From: Mordavella massiliensis
Lineage (GTDB): Bacteria; Bacillota; Clostridia; Lachnospirales; Lachnospiraceae
Assembly: GCF_016901695.1 (NCBI RefSeq)
Contig: NZ_JACJKS010000002.1
Span: 62,001-126,000 of the forward strand
Reading direction: 5' to 3'
DNA: 64,000 bases
Every line of letters starts with the position of its first letter. Position 1 is the first letter of the stretch. The notes under the pieces were generated by a model. That model had not been told where the DNA came from, ran no database searches, and worked only from the letters and a program-made list of their open reading frames with translations. The position numbers and the translations under genes were made by a program. Shown here piece by piece: positions 27,823 through 35,727 of the stretch.

Positions 27823-27851
27823 TTTACTTTCCCGCCTGAGTATGCTATACT
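27823..27851 (+). promoter_or_regulatory. rpsO promoter
   Basis: TTTACT (27823-27828), 17-base spacer, TATACT (27846-27851). Confidence 0.85.
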
Positions 27852-27870
27852 ACCAGACGGTGAAAACAGC

Positions 27871-27915
27871 CGGTGTTCGGTAAGAGGAAGACTCCGACCA
27901 TTACTTAATGCCTGG
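27871..27915 (+). promoter_or_regulatory. Structured rpsO leader, candidate S15 autoregulatory site
   Basis: The ~88-nt leader contains stem TCGG (27877-27880) / CCGA (27894-27897) and a perfect CATTA-CT-TAATG hairpin (27899-27910). S15 represses its own mRNA in several bacteria through such leader structures; assignment here is by position and foldability only. Confidence 0.45.
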
Positions 27916-27945
27916 CCATGTAGAAGAAAAAGGAGGAAACAAGAC

Positions 27946-28212
27946 ATGATTTCAAAAGAGCAGAAAGCACAGATCATCGCTGAGTACGGCAGAACTGAGG
28001 GAGATACAGGATCTCCGGAGGTACAGATCGCCATCCTGACAGCAAGGATCAATGATCTTACAGATCATTTCAAGGCAAACCCGAAGGATCATCACTCCAG
28101 AAGAGGACTTCTGAAGATGGTTGGTCAGAGAAGAGGACTTCTCGCATATCTGAGAAAGACGGACATCGAGAGATACCGTGCGCTGATCGAGAGACTTGGC
28201 CTGAGAAAGTAA
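27946..28212 (+). CDS. rpsO: 30S ribosomal protein S15
   Basis: An 88-residue uS15, full length ([46 protein letters not shown]). It binds the central domain of 16S rRNA. AAGGAGG lies 8-9 bases upstream. It is monocistronic, with its own promoter and terminator. Confidence 0.98.
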   Translation: MISKEQKAQIIAEYGRTEGDTGSPEVQIAILTARINDLTDHFKANPKDHHSRRGLLKMVGQRRGLLAYLRKTDIERYRALIERLGLRK

Positions 28213-28228
28213 TCTGTGAAAAATGGAG

Positions 28229-28256
28229 GGAACACCTGACAGGGTGTTCCTTTTTT
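28229..28256 (+). terminator. rpsO terminator
   Basis: GGAACACC / GGTGTTCC stem with six-base loop, followed by six Ts. The pnp -35 element starts within two bases of the T-run. Confidence 0.93.
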
Positions 28257-28257
28257 C

Positions 28258-28286
28258 TTGCCTGCGGGATATTTCTATGCTATAAT
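28258..28286 (+). promoter_or_regulatory. pnp promoter
   Basis: TTGCCT (28258-28263), 17-base spacer, TATAAT (28281-28286); start predicted near 28293. Confidence 0.83.
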
Positions 28287-28298
28287 ATTTTAGATTGC

Positions 28299-28380
28299 GG
28301 ACAGGGGTAAAATCCGGGACCACTGAAAAGCGCATCTGCCTGCAAGGTGTGTTTTTCAGTAGTTTCGGTTTTGCCTGTCC
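28299..28380 (+). promoter_or_regulatory. Long imperfect hairpin in the pnp leader
   Basis: GGACAGG (28299-28305) pairs with CCTGTCC (28374-28380). Inner helices include AAAA/TTTT, CCG/CGG and ACTGAAAA (28322-28329) with TTTTCAGT (28353-28360). This ~80-nt hairpin occupies nearly the whole 5' leader. In E. coli a comparable pnp leader helix is cut by RNase III and used for PNPase autoregulation; the parallel is inference. Confidence 0.65.
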
Positions 28381-28412
28381 AGGCTCAAGTTAAGAAAGAA
28401 AAGGAGAAAGAC

Positions 28413-30500
28413 ATGTACAAGAAGTATGAAATGGAATTAGCCGGCAGAACGCTTCGCGTGGATGTGGACAGAGTGGCCAAGCAGGCCAACGGCGCTGTCC
28501 TGATGCACTACGGTGACACCACGGTCCTGTGTACGGCAACGGCATCTGAGAAACCGAGGGAGGGGATCGATTTCTTCCCCTTAAGCGTGGAGTACAACGA
28601 GAGGATGTACGCGGTGGGCAAGATCCCGGGCGGCTTCAATAAGCGCGAGGGCAAGGCCTCTGAGAACGCCATCCTCACAGACCGCGTCATCGACCGGCCC
28701 ATGCGTCCCCTGTTCCCGAAGGATTACCGCAATGATGTAACGCTGGAGAACCTGGTCCTGTCCGTAGATCAGGACTGCGCGCCGGAGCTGACAGCCATGC
28801 TGGGAGCTGCCATCGCCACCTGCATCTCCGACATCCCCTTTGACGGACCCATCTCCACCACACAGGTGGGCCTGGTGGACGGCCAGTTCGTGTTCAACCC
28901 CACGGCGGCCCAGCGGGAAGTGTCCGATATGGCGCTGACTGTTGCCTCCACAAAGGAGAAGGTCATCATGATCGAGGCCGGAGCTAAGGAAGTGCCGGAG
29001 GCACAGATGATCGAGGCCATCTTCGCAGCCCACGAGCTGAACCAGAAGGTGATCGCCTTCATCGAGACCATCGTGGCCGAGTGCGGCAAGCCGAAGCACA
29101 CATATGAGAGTTTTGCAGTTCCCCAGGAGCTGTTTGACGAGATCCAAAAGATCGTGCCCCCCGAGGAGATGGAGACGGCTGTCTTCACAGACGACAAGCA
29201 GACGAGAGAGGAGAATATCCGCCAGGTGACAGAGAAGCTGGCAGAGGCCTTCGCGGACAACGAGGCGTATCTGGCGAAGCTGGACGAGGCGGTATACCAG
29301 TACCAGAAGAAGACGGTCCGCAAGATGATCCTCAAGGATCACAAGCGCCCGGACGGCAGGGCCATCGATGAGATCCGCCCGCTGGCTGCGGAGGTGGATC
29401 TGATCCCGCGCGTACACGGCTCCGCCATGTTCACGAGAGGACAGACGCAGATCTGCAACATCGCGACGCTCGCGCCCCTGTCTGAGGCACAGCGCCTGGA
29501 CGGCCTGGATGAGCACGAGACGTCCAAGAGATACATGCACCACTACAACTTCCCGTCCTACTCCGTAGGCGAGACCCGTCCGTCCAGAGGACCCGGACGC
29601 CGTGAGATCGGACACGGGGCCCTGGCTGAGAGAGCCCTCATCCCGGTCCTCCCAAGCGAGGCGGAATTCCCCTATGCGATCCGCACCGTATCCGAGACAT
29701 TTGAGTCCAACGGCTCCACGTCCCAGGCCAGCGTGTGCGCTTCATCCATGTCCCTGATGGCGGCCGGCGTGCCCATCAAGGCGGCGGTAGCCGGTATCTC
29801 CGCTGGTCTTGTGACCGGGGAGACGGACGACGACTACCTTGTCCTGACAGACATCCAGGGCCTGGAGGACTTCTTCGGGGATATGGACTTCAAGGTGGCC
29901 GGCACCCACAAGGGTATCACAGCCATCCAGATGGATATCAAGATTCACGGCCTGACACGGCCGATCATCGAGGAGGCCATCGCCGCTACAAAGAAGGCGA
30001 GAACCTACATCCTCGACGAAGTGATGGCCAAGGCCATCGCTGAGCCCAGACCGGAGGTAGGCCCCTACGCGCCGAAGATCATCCTGATGCAGATCGACCC
30101 GCAGAAGATCGGCGATGTGGTGGGACAGAGAGGTAAGACCATCAACGCCATCATCGAGGAGACGGGCGTGAAGATCGACATCGAGGACGACGGCTCCGTG
30201 TCCATCTGCGGCACCGAGAGCGAGGCCATGGAGAGGGCGCGCCGCCTCATCGAGATCATTGTCACGGACTTCGAGGCCGGCCAGGTGCTGGAAGGAAAGG
30301 TTGTCAGCATCAAAGAGTTCGGCGCCTTCCTGGAGTTCGCTCCCGGCAAGGAGGGCATGGTGCATATCTCCAAGATCTCCAAACAGCACATCAAGCAGGT
30401 GGAGGATGTCCTGACGATGGGCGATGTGGTAAAGGTCGTATGCCTTGGAAAAGACAAGATGGGACGCTTCTCTTTCAGCATGAAGGATGTAGCCGAGTAA
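28413..30500 (+). CDS. pnp: Polynucleotide phosphorylase
   Basis: A 695-residue PNPase: two RNase PH domains (first with GDTTVLCTAT and GGFNKREGK; second with RVHGSAMFTRGQTQ and RPSRGPGRREIGHG), a KH domain (~560-615, VVGQRGKTINAIIEETG) and an S1 domain (~625-695). It degrades RNA 3' to 5' with phosphate. AAGGAG lies 6 bases before the ATG at 28413. It is monocistronic between its own promoter and terminator. Confidence 0.97.
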   Translation: MYKKYEMELAGRTLRVDVDRVAKQANGAVLMHYGDTTVLCTATASEKPREGIDFFPLSVEYNERMYAVGKIPGGFNKREGKASENAILTDRVIDRPMRPLFPKDYRNDVTLENLVLSVDQDCAPELTAMLGAAIATCISDIPFDGPISTTQVGLVDGQFVFNPTAAQREVSDMALTVASTKEKVIMIEAGAKEVPEAQMIEAIFAAHELNQKVIAFIETIVAECGKPKHTYESFAVPQELFDEIQKIVPPEEMETAVFTDDKQTREENIRQVTEKLAEAFADNEAYLAKLDEAVYQYQKKTVRKMILKDHKRPDGRAIDEIRPLAAEVDLIPRVHGSAMFTRGQTQICNIATLAPLSEAQRLDGLDEHETSKRYMHHYNFPSYSVGETRPSRGPGRREIGHGALAERALIPVLPSEAEFPYAIRTVSETFESNGSTSQASVCASSMSLMAAGVPIKAAVAGISAGLVTGETDDDYLVLTDIQGLEDFFGDMDFKVAGTHKGITAIQMDIKIHGLTRPIIEEAIAATKKARTYILDEVMAKAIAEPRPEVGPYAPKIILMQIDPQKIGDVVGQRGKTINAIIEETGVKIDIEDDGSVSICGTESEAMERARRLIEIIVTDFEAGQVLEGKVVSIKEFGAFLEFAPGKEGMVHISKISKQHIKQVEDVLTMGDVVKVVCLGKDKMGRFSFSMKDVAE

Positions 30501-30520
30501 AATAGAACACAGTACAGAGG

Positions 30521-30553
30521 GAAAGGATGCCGGACGTGGCGTCCTTTCTTTTT
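30521..30553 (+). terminator. pnp terminator
   Basis: GAAAGGATGCC / GGCGTCCTTTC (11 bp, one G-U), loop GGACGT, followed by Ts. Confidence 0.92.
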
Positions 30554-30579
30554 ATGCAGGTATATTTTATGCAGGTATA
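30550..30579 (+). repeat. Perfect 15-bp tandem duplication before spoIIIAA
   Basis: TTTTATGCAGGTATA occurs twice without a gap (30550-30564, 30565-30579). Each copy ends in a GGTATA element resembling a sigma-E -35 region. Confidence 0.85.
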
Positions 30580-30602
30580 AATCACCCGGCTCCACATATA
30601 TA
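30574..30602 (+). promoter_or_regulatory. Candidate sigma-E promoter of spoIIIA
   Basis: GGTATAA in the second repeat copy, ~14 bases, then CATATATA (30595-30602). It resembles the mother-cell sigma-E pattern that drives spoIIIA in Bacillus; the match is partial. Confidence 0.45.
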
Positions 30603-30624
30603 TGGGTTAAAGAGGTGGACAAAG

Positions 30625-31542
30625 ATGAGAGACGAACAGGTGCGAAACATTCTTCCGGCGCGGGTGCGCCAGGTGATCGAACAGGAGCCGGACGCTGCAG
30701 GCGGGATCCAGGAGATCCGGCTGCGGACCGGACAGCCCCTCCTGATCCGCTGCGGCGGCAGGGAGCGGATCCCGGGGCGCGCAGGCCCCTATATCGTGAC
30801 AGCCAGGGATCTGCGGGAGACTGTGGACTATGCCAGCAATTACTCCCTCTACGCCTATGAGGAGGAGATGCGGCAGGGGTTTATCACCATCGAGGGCGGG
30901 CACAGAGTGGGGCTGACCGGCCAGGTGATCGTGGAGAACGGGCATGTCAGGAACCTGAAGCATATCTCTTCCGTGAACATCCGCGTCTCCCATGAGGTGC
31001 GCGGCTGCTCGGACAAGGTATTTCCCCGGATCACATACAACAGGCAGGTGGCCCACACCCTCATCATCTCCCCGCCCGGATGCGGGAAGACGACGCTCCT
31101 CAGAGACATGGTGCGGCAGATCTCCGACGGCAACGCCTACGTGAAAGGCATGACCGTGGGCGTGGTGGACGAGCGCTCCGAGATCGGGGGCTGCTGCCGG
31201 GGCGTGGCCCAGAATGATCTCGGCATTCGGACAGACGTGCTGGACGGCTGCCCGAAGGCGGAGGGCATGATCATGCTGATCCGCTCCATGGCGCCCCAGG
31301 TGATCGCCGTCGACGAGATCGGCGCTGAAGAGGACGTGCATGCAGTCGAGTACGCCATGCACTGCGGCTGCAAAATGATCGCCACCATGCACGGCGATTC
31401 CCTGGAGGAGCTGCGAAGGAAGCCGGTATCCGGGCAGATGGTCGAAAAGCGGCGGTTTGAGCGGTACGTCATCCTCCGCGGAAGGGGAGAGGTGGAGGCC
31501 ATCCTGGACGGTGACGGGAGAGAGGTGGGAAGAGGGACATGA
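30625..31542 (+). CDS. spoIIIAA: Stage III sporulation protein AA (ATPase)
   Basis: A 305-residue ATPase related to type II/IV secretion motors: Walker A PPGCGKTTL at ~150, Walker B-like region VIAVDEIGAEED near 228, and MIATMHGDSLEEL. It powers the SpoIIIA-SpoIIQ channel between mother cell and forespore. GAGGTGG precedes the ATG. The stop overlaps the spoIIIAB start (ATGA). Confidence 0.96.
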   Translation: MRDEQVRNILPARVRQVIEQEPDAAGGIQEIRLRTGQPLLIRCGGRERIPGRAGPYIVTARDLRETVDYASNYSLYAYEEEMRQGFITIEGGHRVGLTGQVIVENGHVRNLKHISSVNIRVSHEVRGCSDKVFPRITYNRQVAHTLIISPPGCGKTTLLRDMVRQISDGNAYVKGMTVGVVDERSEIGGCCRGVAQNDLGIRTDVLDGCPKAEGMIMLIRSMAPQVIAVDEIGAEEDVHAVEYAMHCGCKMIATMHGDSLEELRRKPVSGQMVEKRRFERYVILRGRGEVEAILDGDGREVGRGT

Positions 31543-32057
31543 TCCGCCTGGCAGGCGCGGCCCTGGTCGTTGCATCCGCCACCCTCCTCGGCTTCCGGGC
31601 GTCGGAGGCGCTGGACATAGCGTACCGCGAGGCGGAGGACCTGCACCGGATCCTGTGCATGCTGCAGGGGGAGATCCGGTATGCCCGCTCGTTTCTGGGG
31701 GAGGCGCTCCTGCAGATCGCAGGGAGCCAGAAGGATCCATACAAAGCCTGGCTGCGGGCGCTCCACGGGAAGATGGAGAGGAGGCAGGAGGGCAGCCTTC
31801 CGGCCATATGGGAAGAGACGACGCGGCAGTATCTTGGCGGACTTGCCCTTGGCCGGGAGGAGAAGGAGAGGCTGGGCGGGCTCGGCCTCTATCTTGGGAG
31901 TGCGGACGCACAGATGCAGATCCGGCACCTGGAACTGTACACCCGGCATCTGGAGGAAGTGATGGAGGAGATGCGCCGCAGGATAAAGATGCAGAAAAAG
32001 CTGTACAGGATCCTGGGCATGTCAGGGGGCATACTGGCTGCGGTCCTGCTCATATAG
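31539..32057 (+). CDS. spoIIIAB: Stage III sporulation protein AB
   Basis: A 172-residue protein with an N-terminal hydrophobic helix (LAGAALVVASATLLGFRAS), a helical cytoplasmic part resembling GspF, and a C-terminal hydrophobic helix (LGMSGGILAAVLLI). It is expected to be an inner-membrane platform component of the SpoIIIA apparatus. It is coupled to spoIIIAA by ATGA overlap. Confidence 0.93.
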   Translation: MIRLAGAALVVASATLLGFRASEALDIAYREAEDLHRILCMLQGEIRYARSFLGEALLQIAGSQKDPYKAWLRALHGKMERRQEGSLPAIWEETTRQYLGGLALGREEKERLGGLGLYLGSADAQMQIRHLELYTRHLEEVMEEMRRRIKMQKKLYRILGMSGGILAAVLLI

Positions 32058-32067
32058 GGAGGAAAAG

Positions 32068-32262
32068 ATGGAAGTAGATCTGATATTTAAAATCGCGGCA
32101 GTGGGGATCCTCGTCTCCGTGCTCAGCCAGGTACTGAAGCACAGCGGCAGGGAGGAACAGGCCTTCCTGACAAGTCTGGCAGGGCTGCTCCTCGTGCTCT
32201 TCTGGATCGTACCCTACATCTACGATCTCTTTACCGCGATCCAGGACCTCTTTTCCCTGTAG
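32068..32262 (+). CDS. spoIIIAC: Stage III sporulation protein AC
   Basis: A 64-residue membrane protein with two helices around a short charged loop (VLKHSGREEQAFL), the normal SpoIIIAC size. GGAGG lies 6 bases upstream of the ATG. Confidence 0.94.
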   Translation: MEVDLIFKIAAVGILVSVLSQVLKHSGREEQAFLTSLAGLLLVLFWIVPYIYDLFTAIQDLFSL

Positions 32263-32292
32263 GCAAGGGGAACTGTCGGAAGGGGGAATGGG

Positions 32293-32679
32293 ATGGACAT
32301 CGTAAAGATCGCCCTGCTGGGCGTGGCCGGCACCCTTTTGGCCATCCAGTTCAGGAGCGGAAAGACTGAATACGGGATCTATATCTGCGCGGGCTTAAGT
32401 CTTGTGATCTTCTTCTCCGTGCTGGGACAGACCGGCGCGGTGCTTGGCAGGCTGCGGGAGATCATGGCCTACATTGACCTGGCTCCGGTGTACCTGGAGA
32501 TGCTGGTGAAGATGCTGGGAATCACCTTTGTGGCCGAGTTCTCCTCAGCCCTCTGCCAGGACGCCGGGTATCAGACCATAGCCAGGCAGATCGAGATAGC
32601 GGCCAAGCTGGCAGTGCTCGTCCTGGGGCTCCCTGTGGTGCTGGCCCTGCTGGAGATGATCCGGGAGTTCCTGTCTTGA
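32293..32679 (+). CDS. spoIIIAD: Stage III sporulation protein AD
   Basis: A 128-residue polytopic membrane protein of the SpoIIIAC/AD family (ALLGVAGTLLAIQFRSGKTEYGIYI, YLEMLVKMLGITFVAEFSSALCQDAGY). The ATG at 32293 has a G-rich AGGGGG site; an ATG at 32288 is out of frame. It overlaps the TTG start of spoIIIAE. Confidence 0.94.
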   Translation: MDIVKIALLGVAGTLLAIQFRSGKTEYGIYICAGLSLVIFFSVLGQTGAVLGRLREIMAYIDLAPVYLEMLVKMLGITFVAEFSSALCQDAGYQTIARQIEIAAKLAVLVLGLPVVLALLEMIREFLS

Positions 32680-33851
32680 GGCGGGGAAAGCGGCTGGCAG
32701 CCGCGCATAGAGCGCTCCTTTGCATCCTGTTTCTGGCAGCGTGCCTGCTGCCGCTTCCGTGCAGGGCTGCCGGGCCGGGGGAGTCTGCAGTGCCGGGGGC
32801 GGAAGAGATGCTGGAGGAGGAGATGGATCTGGGGGAGATAAACCGGGCGCTGGAAGACATCTTCCCGGAGGAGAAGCCGGACTTTCAGGAGACGGTGGCA
32901 GCGCTCCTTTCGGGAGATCTGTCGGTCTCGGCCGGGCTTGTGGGAGAGGTGGTCTCAGAGAGCATCTTCGGCGCGCTGCAGGTAAACAGGGACAGTCTGG
33001 TGCACATGGTGCTGATCGCAGTGATCGCGGCGGCTTTCACGAATTTTGCAGATGTCTTCCGGGCCAGGCAGGTGTCGGAGATCAGCTTCTACCTTCTGTA
33101 CATGCTGCTGCTCGCCCTGTGCCTGCGGGCGTTTGAGAGCGCGGCCGGATGGACGCAGGACGGGATCAGCCTGCTCGCCTCGTTTATGAAGGCGCTCTGT
33201 CCGGTCTATTTCATCGCTGTCTCCGCGGCTAAGGGCAGCATGACGGCGGCAGCCTTTTACAATCTGGCGCTCCTTGTGATCCTCCTTGTGGAGATCCTGC
33301 TTCTTAAGGTGCTTCTGCCTGTGCTGCGCATCTACATGATGCTCAGGGTGCTGAACTGCCTGTCCGGGGAGGAGTATCTGTCCAGACTGACGGAGCTGAT
33401 CGAGACGGCGGTGTCCTGGACGCTGAAGACGCTCCTGGCGCTTGTGATCGGCCTTGGCACGATCCAGGGCCTCATCGCGCCCGCCATCGACAGCGTCAAG
33501 AGGAGCGCCCTGACAAGAGGCGTCGAGGCGATACCGGGAGTGGGTGACGCCATCGGCGGGACGGCGGAGGTGATCCTGGGGACGGCGGTGGTGGTGAAGA
33601 ACGGGATCGGGACAGCCGGCGCCCTGTTCTGCTTCGCCCTGTGCGTCACGCCCCTTGTCCAGGCCGGTGCCATGGTCCTGATGTACCGGCTGGCGGCAGC
33701 CGTCCTGCAGCCGGTGTCAGACAGGAGGCTGACCGGGTGCATCGCCGGCATGGCGGACGCCTGCCAGCTTCTCATGCGGCTGATCTTCACGGCGGGCATG
33801 CTCTTTCTTCTGACCATCGCCATCGTGGCGGTCTCCACGAACCGGACTTGA
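32676..33851 (+). CDS. spoIIIAE: Stage III sporulation protein AE
   Basis: A 391-residue protein with an N-terminal signal sequence (ALLCILFLAACLLPLPCRA) and about seven further membrane helices; GLIAPAIDSVKRSALTRGVEAIPGVGDAIGG is split by family-typical small residues. It is the largest integral component of the SpoIIIA channel. It starts with TTG (TTGA overlap with the spoIIIAD stop), with GGGAG 8 bases upstream inside spoIIIAD. Confidence 0.93.
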   Translation: MRRGKRLAAAHRALLCILFLAACLLPLPCRAAGPGESAVPGAEEMLEEEMDLGEINRALEDIFPEEKPDFQETVAALLSGDLSVSAGLVGEVVSESIFGALQVNRDSLVHMVLIAVIAAAFTNFADVFRARQVSEISFYLLYMLLLALCLRAFESAAGWTQDGISLLASFMKALCPVYFIAVSAAKGSMTAAAFYNLALLVILLVEILLLKVLLPVLRIYMMLRVLNCLSGEEYLSRLTELIETAVSWTLKTLLALVIGLGTIQGLIAPAIDSVKRSALTRGVEAIPGVGDAIGGTAEVILGTAVVVKNGIGTAGALFCFALCVTPLVQAGAMVLMYRLAAAVLQPVSDRRLTGCIAGMADACQLLMRLIFTAGMLFLLTIAIVAVSTNRT

Positions 33852-33868
33852 GAAAGGGGGACGGCGGG

Positions 33869-34225
33869 ATGCTGGAACAACTGTACGAATGGATCCGCGG
33901 GATCGCGTATTTCATGGTTTTTGCCGCCATGCTGGACCATGTGGTGCCGGGGGAGGACTACCGGAAATACATCCGCTTCTTTACCGGCCTGCTGCTTGTG
34001 GTACTGCTTGTGACGCCGCTTTTAAAACTGGCCGGGATGGGAGGGGAGATCCTCTCCCTGTACCGGGGCAGCGCCTACACGGAAGAACTGGAGCAGATCC
34101 GGGAGGCCGGCGCTTATTTCCAGGACATCGGATCTGCGGAGGATCCCGGGGGAGTGAGGCGGAAAGAAGAAGGAAGAGACGGGGAGGGGAACATCCATGT
34201 GGAAGATATCAGAATTGAAGAGTAG
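33869..34225 (+). CDS. spoIIIAF: Stage III sporulation protein AF, short form
   Basis: A 118-residue protein with two N-terminal membrane helices (GIAYFMVFAAMLDHVVPG, FTGLLLVVLLVTPLLKLAG) followed by only ~65 soluble residues. B. subtilis SpoIIIAF is about 206 residues and has a ring-building domain here. The frame is intact with a normal stop, and the end HVEDIRIEE looks like the family's terminal strand, so an internal deletion is possible. A G-rich stretch precedes the ATG. It overlaps spoIIIAG by 29 bases. Confidence 0.85.
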   Translation: MLEQLYEWIRGIAYFMVFAAMLDHVVPGEDYRKYIRFFTGLLLVVLLVTPLLKLAGMGGEILSLYRGSAYTEELEQIREAGAYFQDIGSAEDPGGVRRKEEGRDGEGNIHVEDIRIEE

Positions 34226-34811
34226 CCGGATCCGGGCGCTGCTTAAAAAGGACCGTCTGCTGATCGCGCTTCTGTCAGGCATCCTTCTTCTCGTGGTCAC
34301 ATGGCCGGCGGGGGAGGAGCAGGAAGAAGCCGGGCTGACGGGATATGGGGCTGATGCCGCCGCAGGCACCGCAGGCAGCGCCGGCGGATCCGGCGCAAGC
34401 GCCGCCTACGCCGCGGACCTGGAGAGGAGGCTTGAGGAGGTGCTCTCCCAGACTGAGGGGGTGGGGCGTACGGAAGTGATGGTCACGCTCCAGTCTACGG
34501 CGGAGAAGGTGGTGGAGAAGGACCGGGAGAGCGAGAGCGAGTCCGTGGAGGAGACAGACAGCCAGGGCGGCACCAGGACGACCGTAAAGAGCCGGTCCGG
34601 GAGCAGCACTGTCTACGGGGAGGGGGAAAGCACAGCCCGGGACGGGGGGCCCTATGTCACGAAGGAATTAAGCCCCGCCGTGGAGGGCGTCGTGGTGCTC
34701 GCCCAGGGCGGCTCCAGCCCGGAGACAGTCCGGGACATCACAGAGGCGGTCCAGGCATTATTCCATGTAGACACGCATAAAATTAAGGTGATGAAGCTCA
34801 AAGAATCATAA
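34197..34811 (+). CDS. spoIIIAG: Stage III sporulation protein AG
   Basis: A 204-residue protein with one N-terminal membrane helix (LLIALLSGILLLVVTW) and a periplasm-facing ring-forming domain (LEEVLSQTEGVGRTEVMVTLQ, then VEGVVVLAQGGSSPETVRDITEAVQ split around a Ser/Glu-rich insertion). In B. subtilis SpoIIIAG forms a large ring in the intermembrane space. The ATG lies inside spoIIIAF. Confidence 0.93.
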   Translation: MWKISELKSSRIRALLKKDRLLIALLSGILLLVVTWPAGEEQEEAGLTGYGADAAAGTAGSAGGSGASAAYAADLERRLEEVLSQTEGVGRTEVMVTLQSTAEKVVEKDRESESESVEETDSQGGTRTTVKSRSGSSTVYGEGESTARDGGPYVTKELSPAVEGVVVLAQGGSSPETVRDITEAVQALFHVDTHKIKVMKLKES

Positions 34812-34823
34812 GGAGGTAGGGAA

Positions 34824-35471
34824 GTGAAAAAAATATTCAGGAAAAACCAGATCATCATCGCGGCGCTCGCGGTCATGATCGCCGCCGCCGGGTATCTGAA
34901 TTATTCCGGGCGCCTGTTTGGCGGGGAGGATGACGCCGCCCAGACAAGCGCGGATCTGGCGAACCAGGAGCTGCTCGACATATCGGAGGAGGATGTATCC
35001 GCCAAAGCGGACGACATCGAGAGCCAGGACGGGGATGCGGATGCAGCCGGAGACGGGGAGGACGGCACTGTGGACGGGACGCCGGGGGAGGCAGTCCTGA
35101 CAAGCGGGGATGCCTCCGCGGTGGTGGCCCAGGCCAAAGTGACGCGGGAGCAGGTGCGGGCGAAGAGCAAGGAGGACCTCCTCTCCATCATCGACAATGA
35201 GAACCTGAGCGACGAGCAGAAGCAGACCGCTGTGAACCAGATGGTGCAGATGACAGATCTGGCAGAGAAGGAGACGGCGGCGGAGACACTGCTTGCCTCC
35301 AAGGGGTTTGACGAGGCCGTCGTGAGCCTCACGGCAGACAGCGCGGACGTGGTGGTGAATGCGGCGGACCTGTCCGAGGCGAACCGGGCCCAGATCGAGG
35401 ACATCATCACGAGAAAGACCGGCGTGGCGGCCCAGAATATCGTGATCACACCTGTGAGCGCATCCCAGTAG
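34824..35471 (+). CDS. spoIIIAH: Stage III sporulation protein AH
   Basis: A 215-residue protein with one N-terminal membrane helix (IIIAALAVMIAAAGYLNYSG), an acidic linker, and a C-terminal YscJ/FliF-like ring-building domain (AETLLASKGFDEAVVSLT, ITRKTGVAAQNIVITPV). It pairs with SpoIIQ across the intermembrane space. It starts with GTG, with AAGGAGG upstream. It is the last gene of the operon. Confidence 0.94.
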   Translation: MKKIFRKNQIIIAALAVMIAAAGYLNYSGRLFGGEDDAAQTSADLANQELLDISEEDVSAKADDIESQDGDADAAGDGEDGTVDGTPGEAVLTSGDASAVVAQAKVTREQVRAKSKEDLLSIIDNENLSDEQKQTAVNQMVQMTDLAEKETAAETLLASKGFDEAVVSLTADSADVVVNAADLSEANRAQIEDIITRKTGVAAQNIVITPVSASQ

Positions 35472-35502
35472 ATAAGATAAAGGCAGCAGTGAGGGCAGCA
35501 GG

Positions 35503-35535
35503 AAACCCTGGTGAGGTAATGACCGGGGTTTTTTT
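35503..35535 (+). terminator. spoIIIA operon terminator
   Basis: AAACCCTGGT / ACCGGGGTTT (10 bp, one G-U) with nine-base loop, ending in a run of Ts. Confidence 0.88.
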
Positions 35536-35540
35536 GTACT

Positions 35541-35626
35541 GGCGACGAGCCAAAGTCCGGGCTTGCCCGAGACCTTGGCGACCGCCTACAATCCCGGAAT
35601 GTGCCTTTTGGCACTTCCGGTGATTG
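35541..35626. repeat. Double palindromic element between spoIIIAH and prfC
   Basis: Two strong hairpins in 86 bases. The first has outer GGCG/CGCC, then GCCAAAGTC (35549-35557) / GACCTTGGC (35571-35579), then CGGGC-TT-GCCCG. The second (35589-35626) has CAATC, CCGGAA and GTGCC pairing with GGCAC, TTCCGG and GATTG around TTTT. It lies after the spoIIIA terminator and before the prfC promoter and codes for nothing. It looks like a REP/MITE-like palindrome or a small structured RNA; no second copy is in the window. Confidence 0.6.
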
Positions 35627-35640
35627 TTGGAAAAGAATGA

Positions 35641-35670
35641 TTGCAGAACAGCTCCCACCTGTGCTAAACT
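35641..35670 (+). promoter_or_regulatory. prfC promoter
   Basis: TTGCAG (35641-35646), 18-base spacer, TAAACT (35665-35670). Confidence 0.65.
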
Positions 35671-35727
35671 ATATGTTCGGAGTAAAACGAAAATCAAAGT
35701 TTATGAGGACAGAGGAGAGCAGATATC

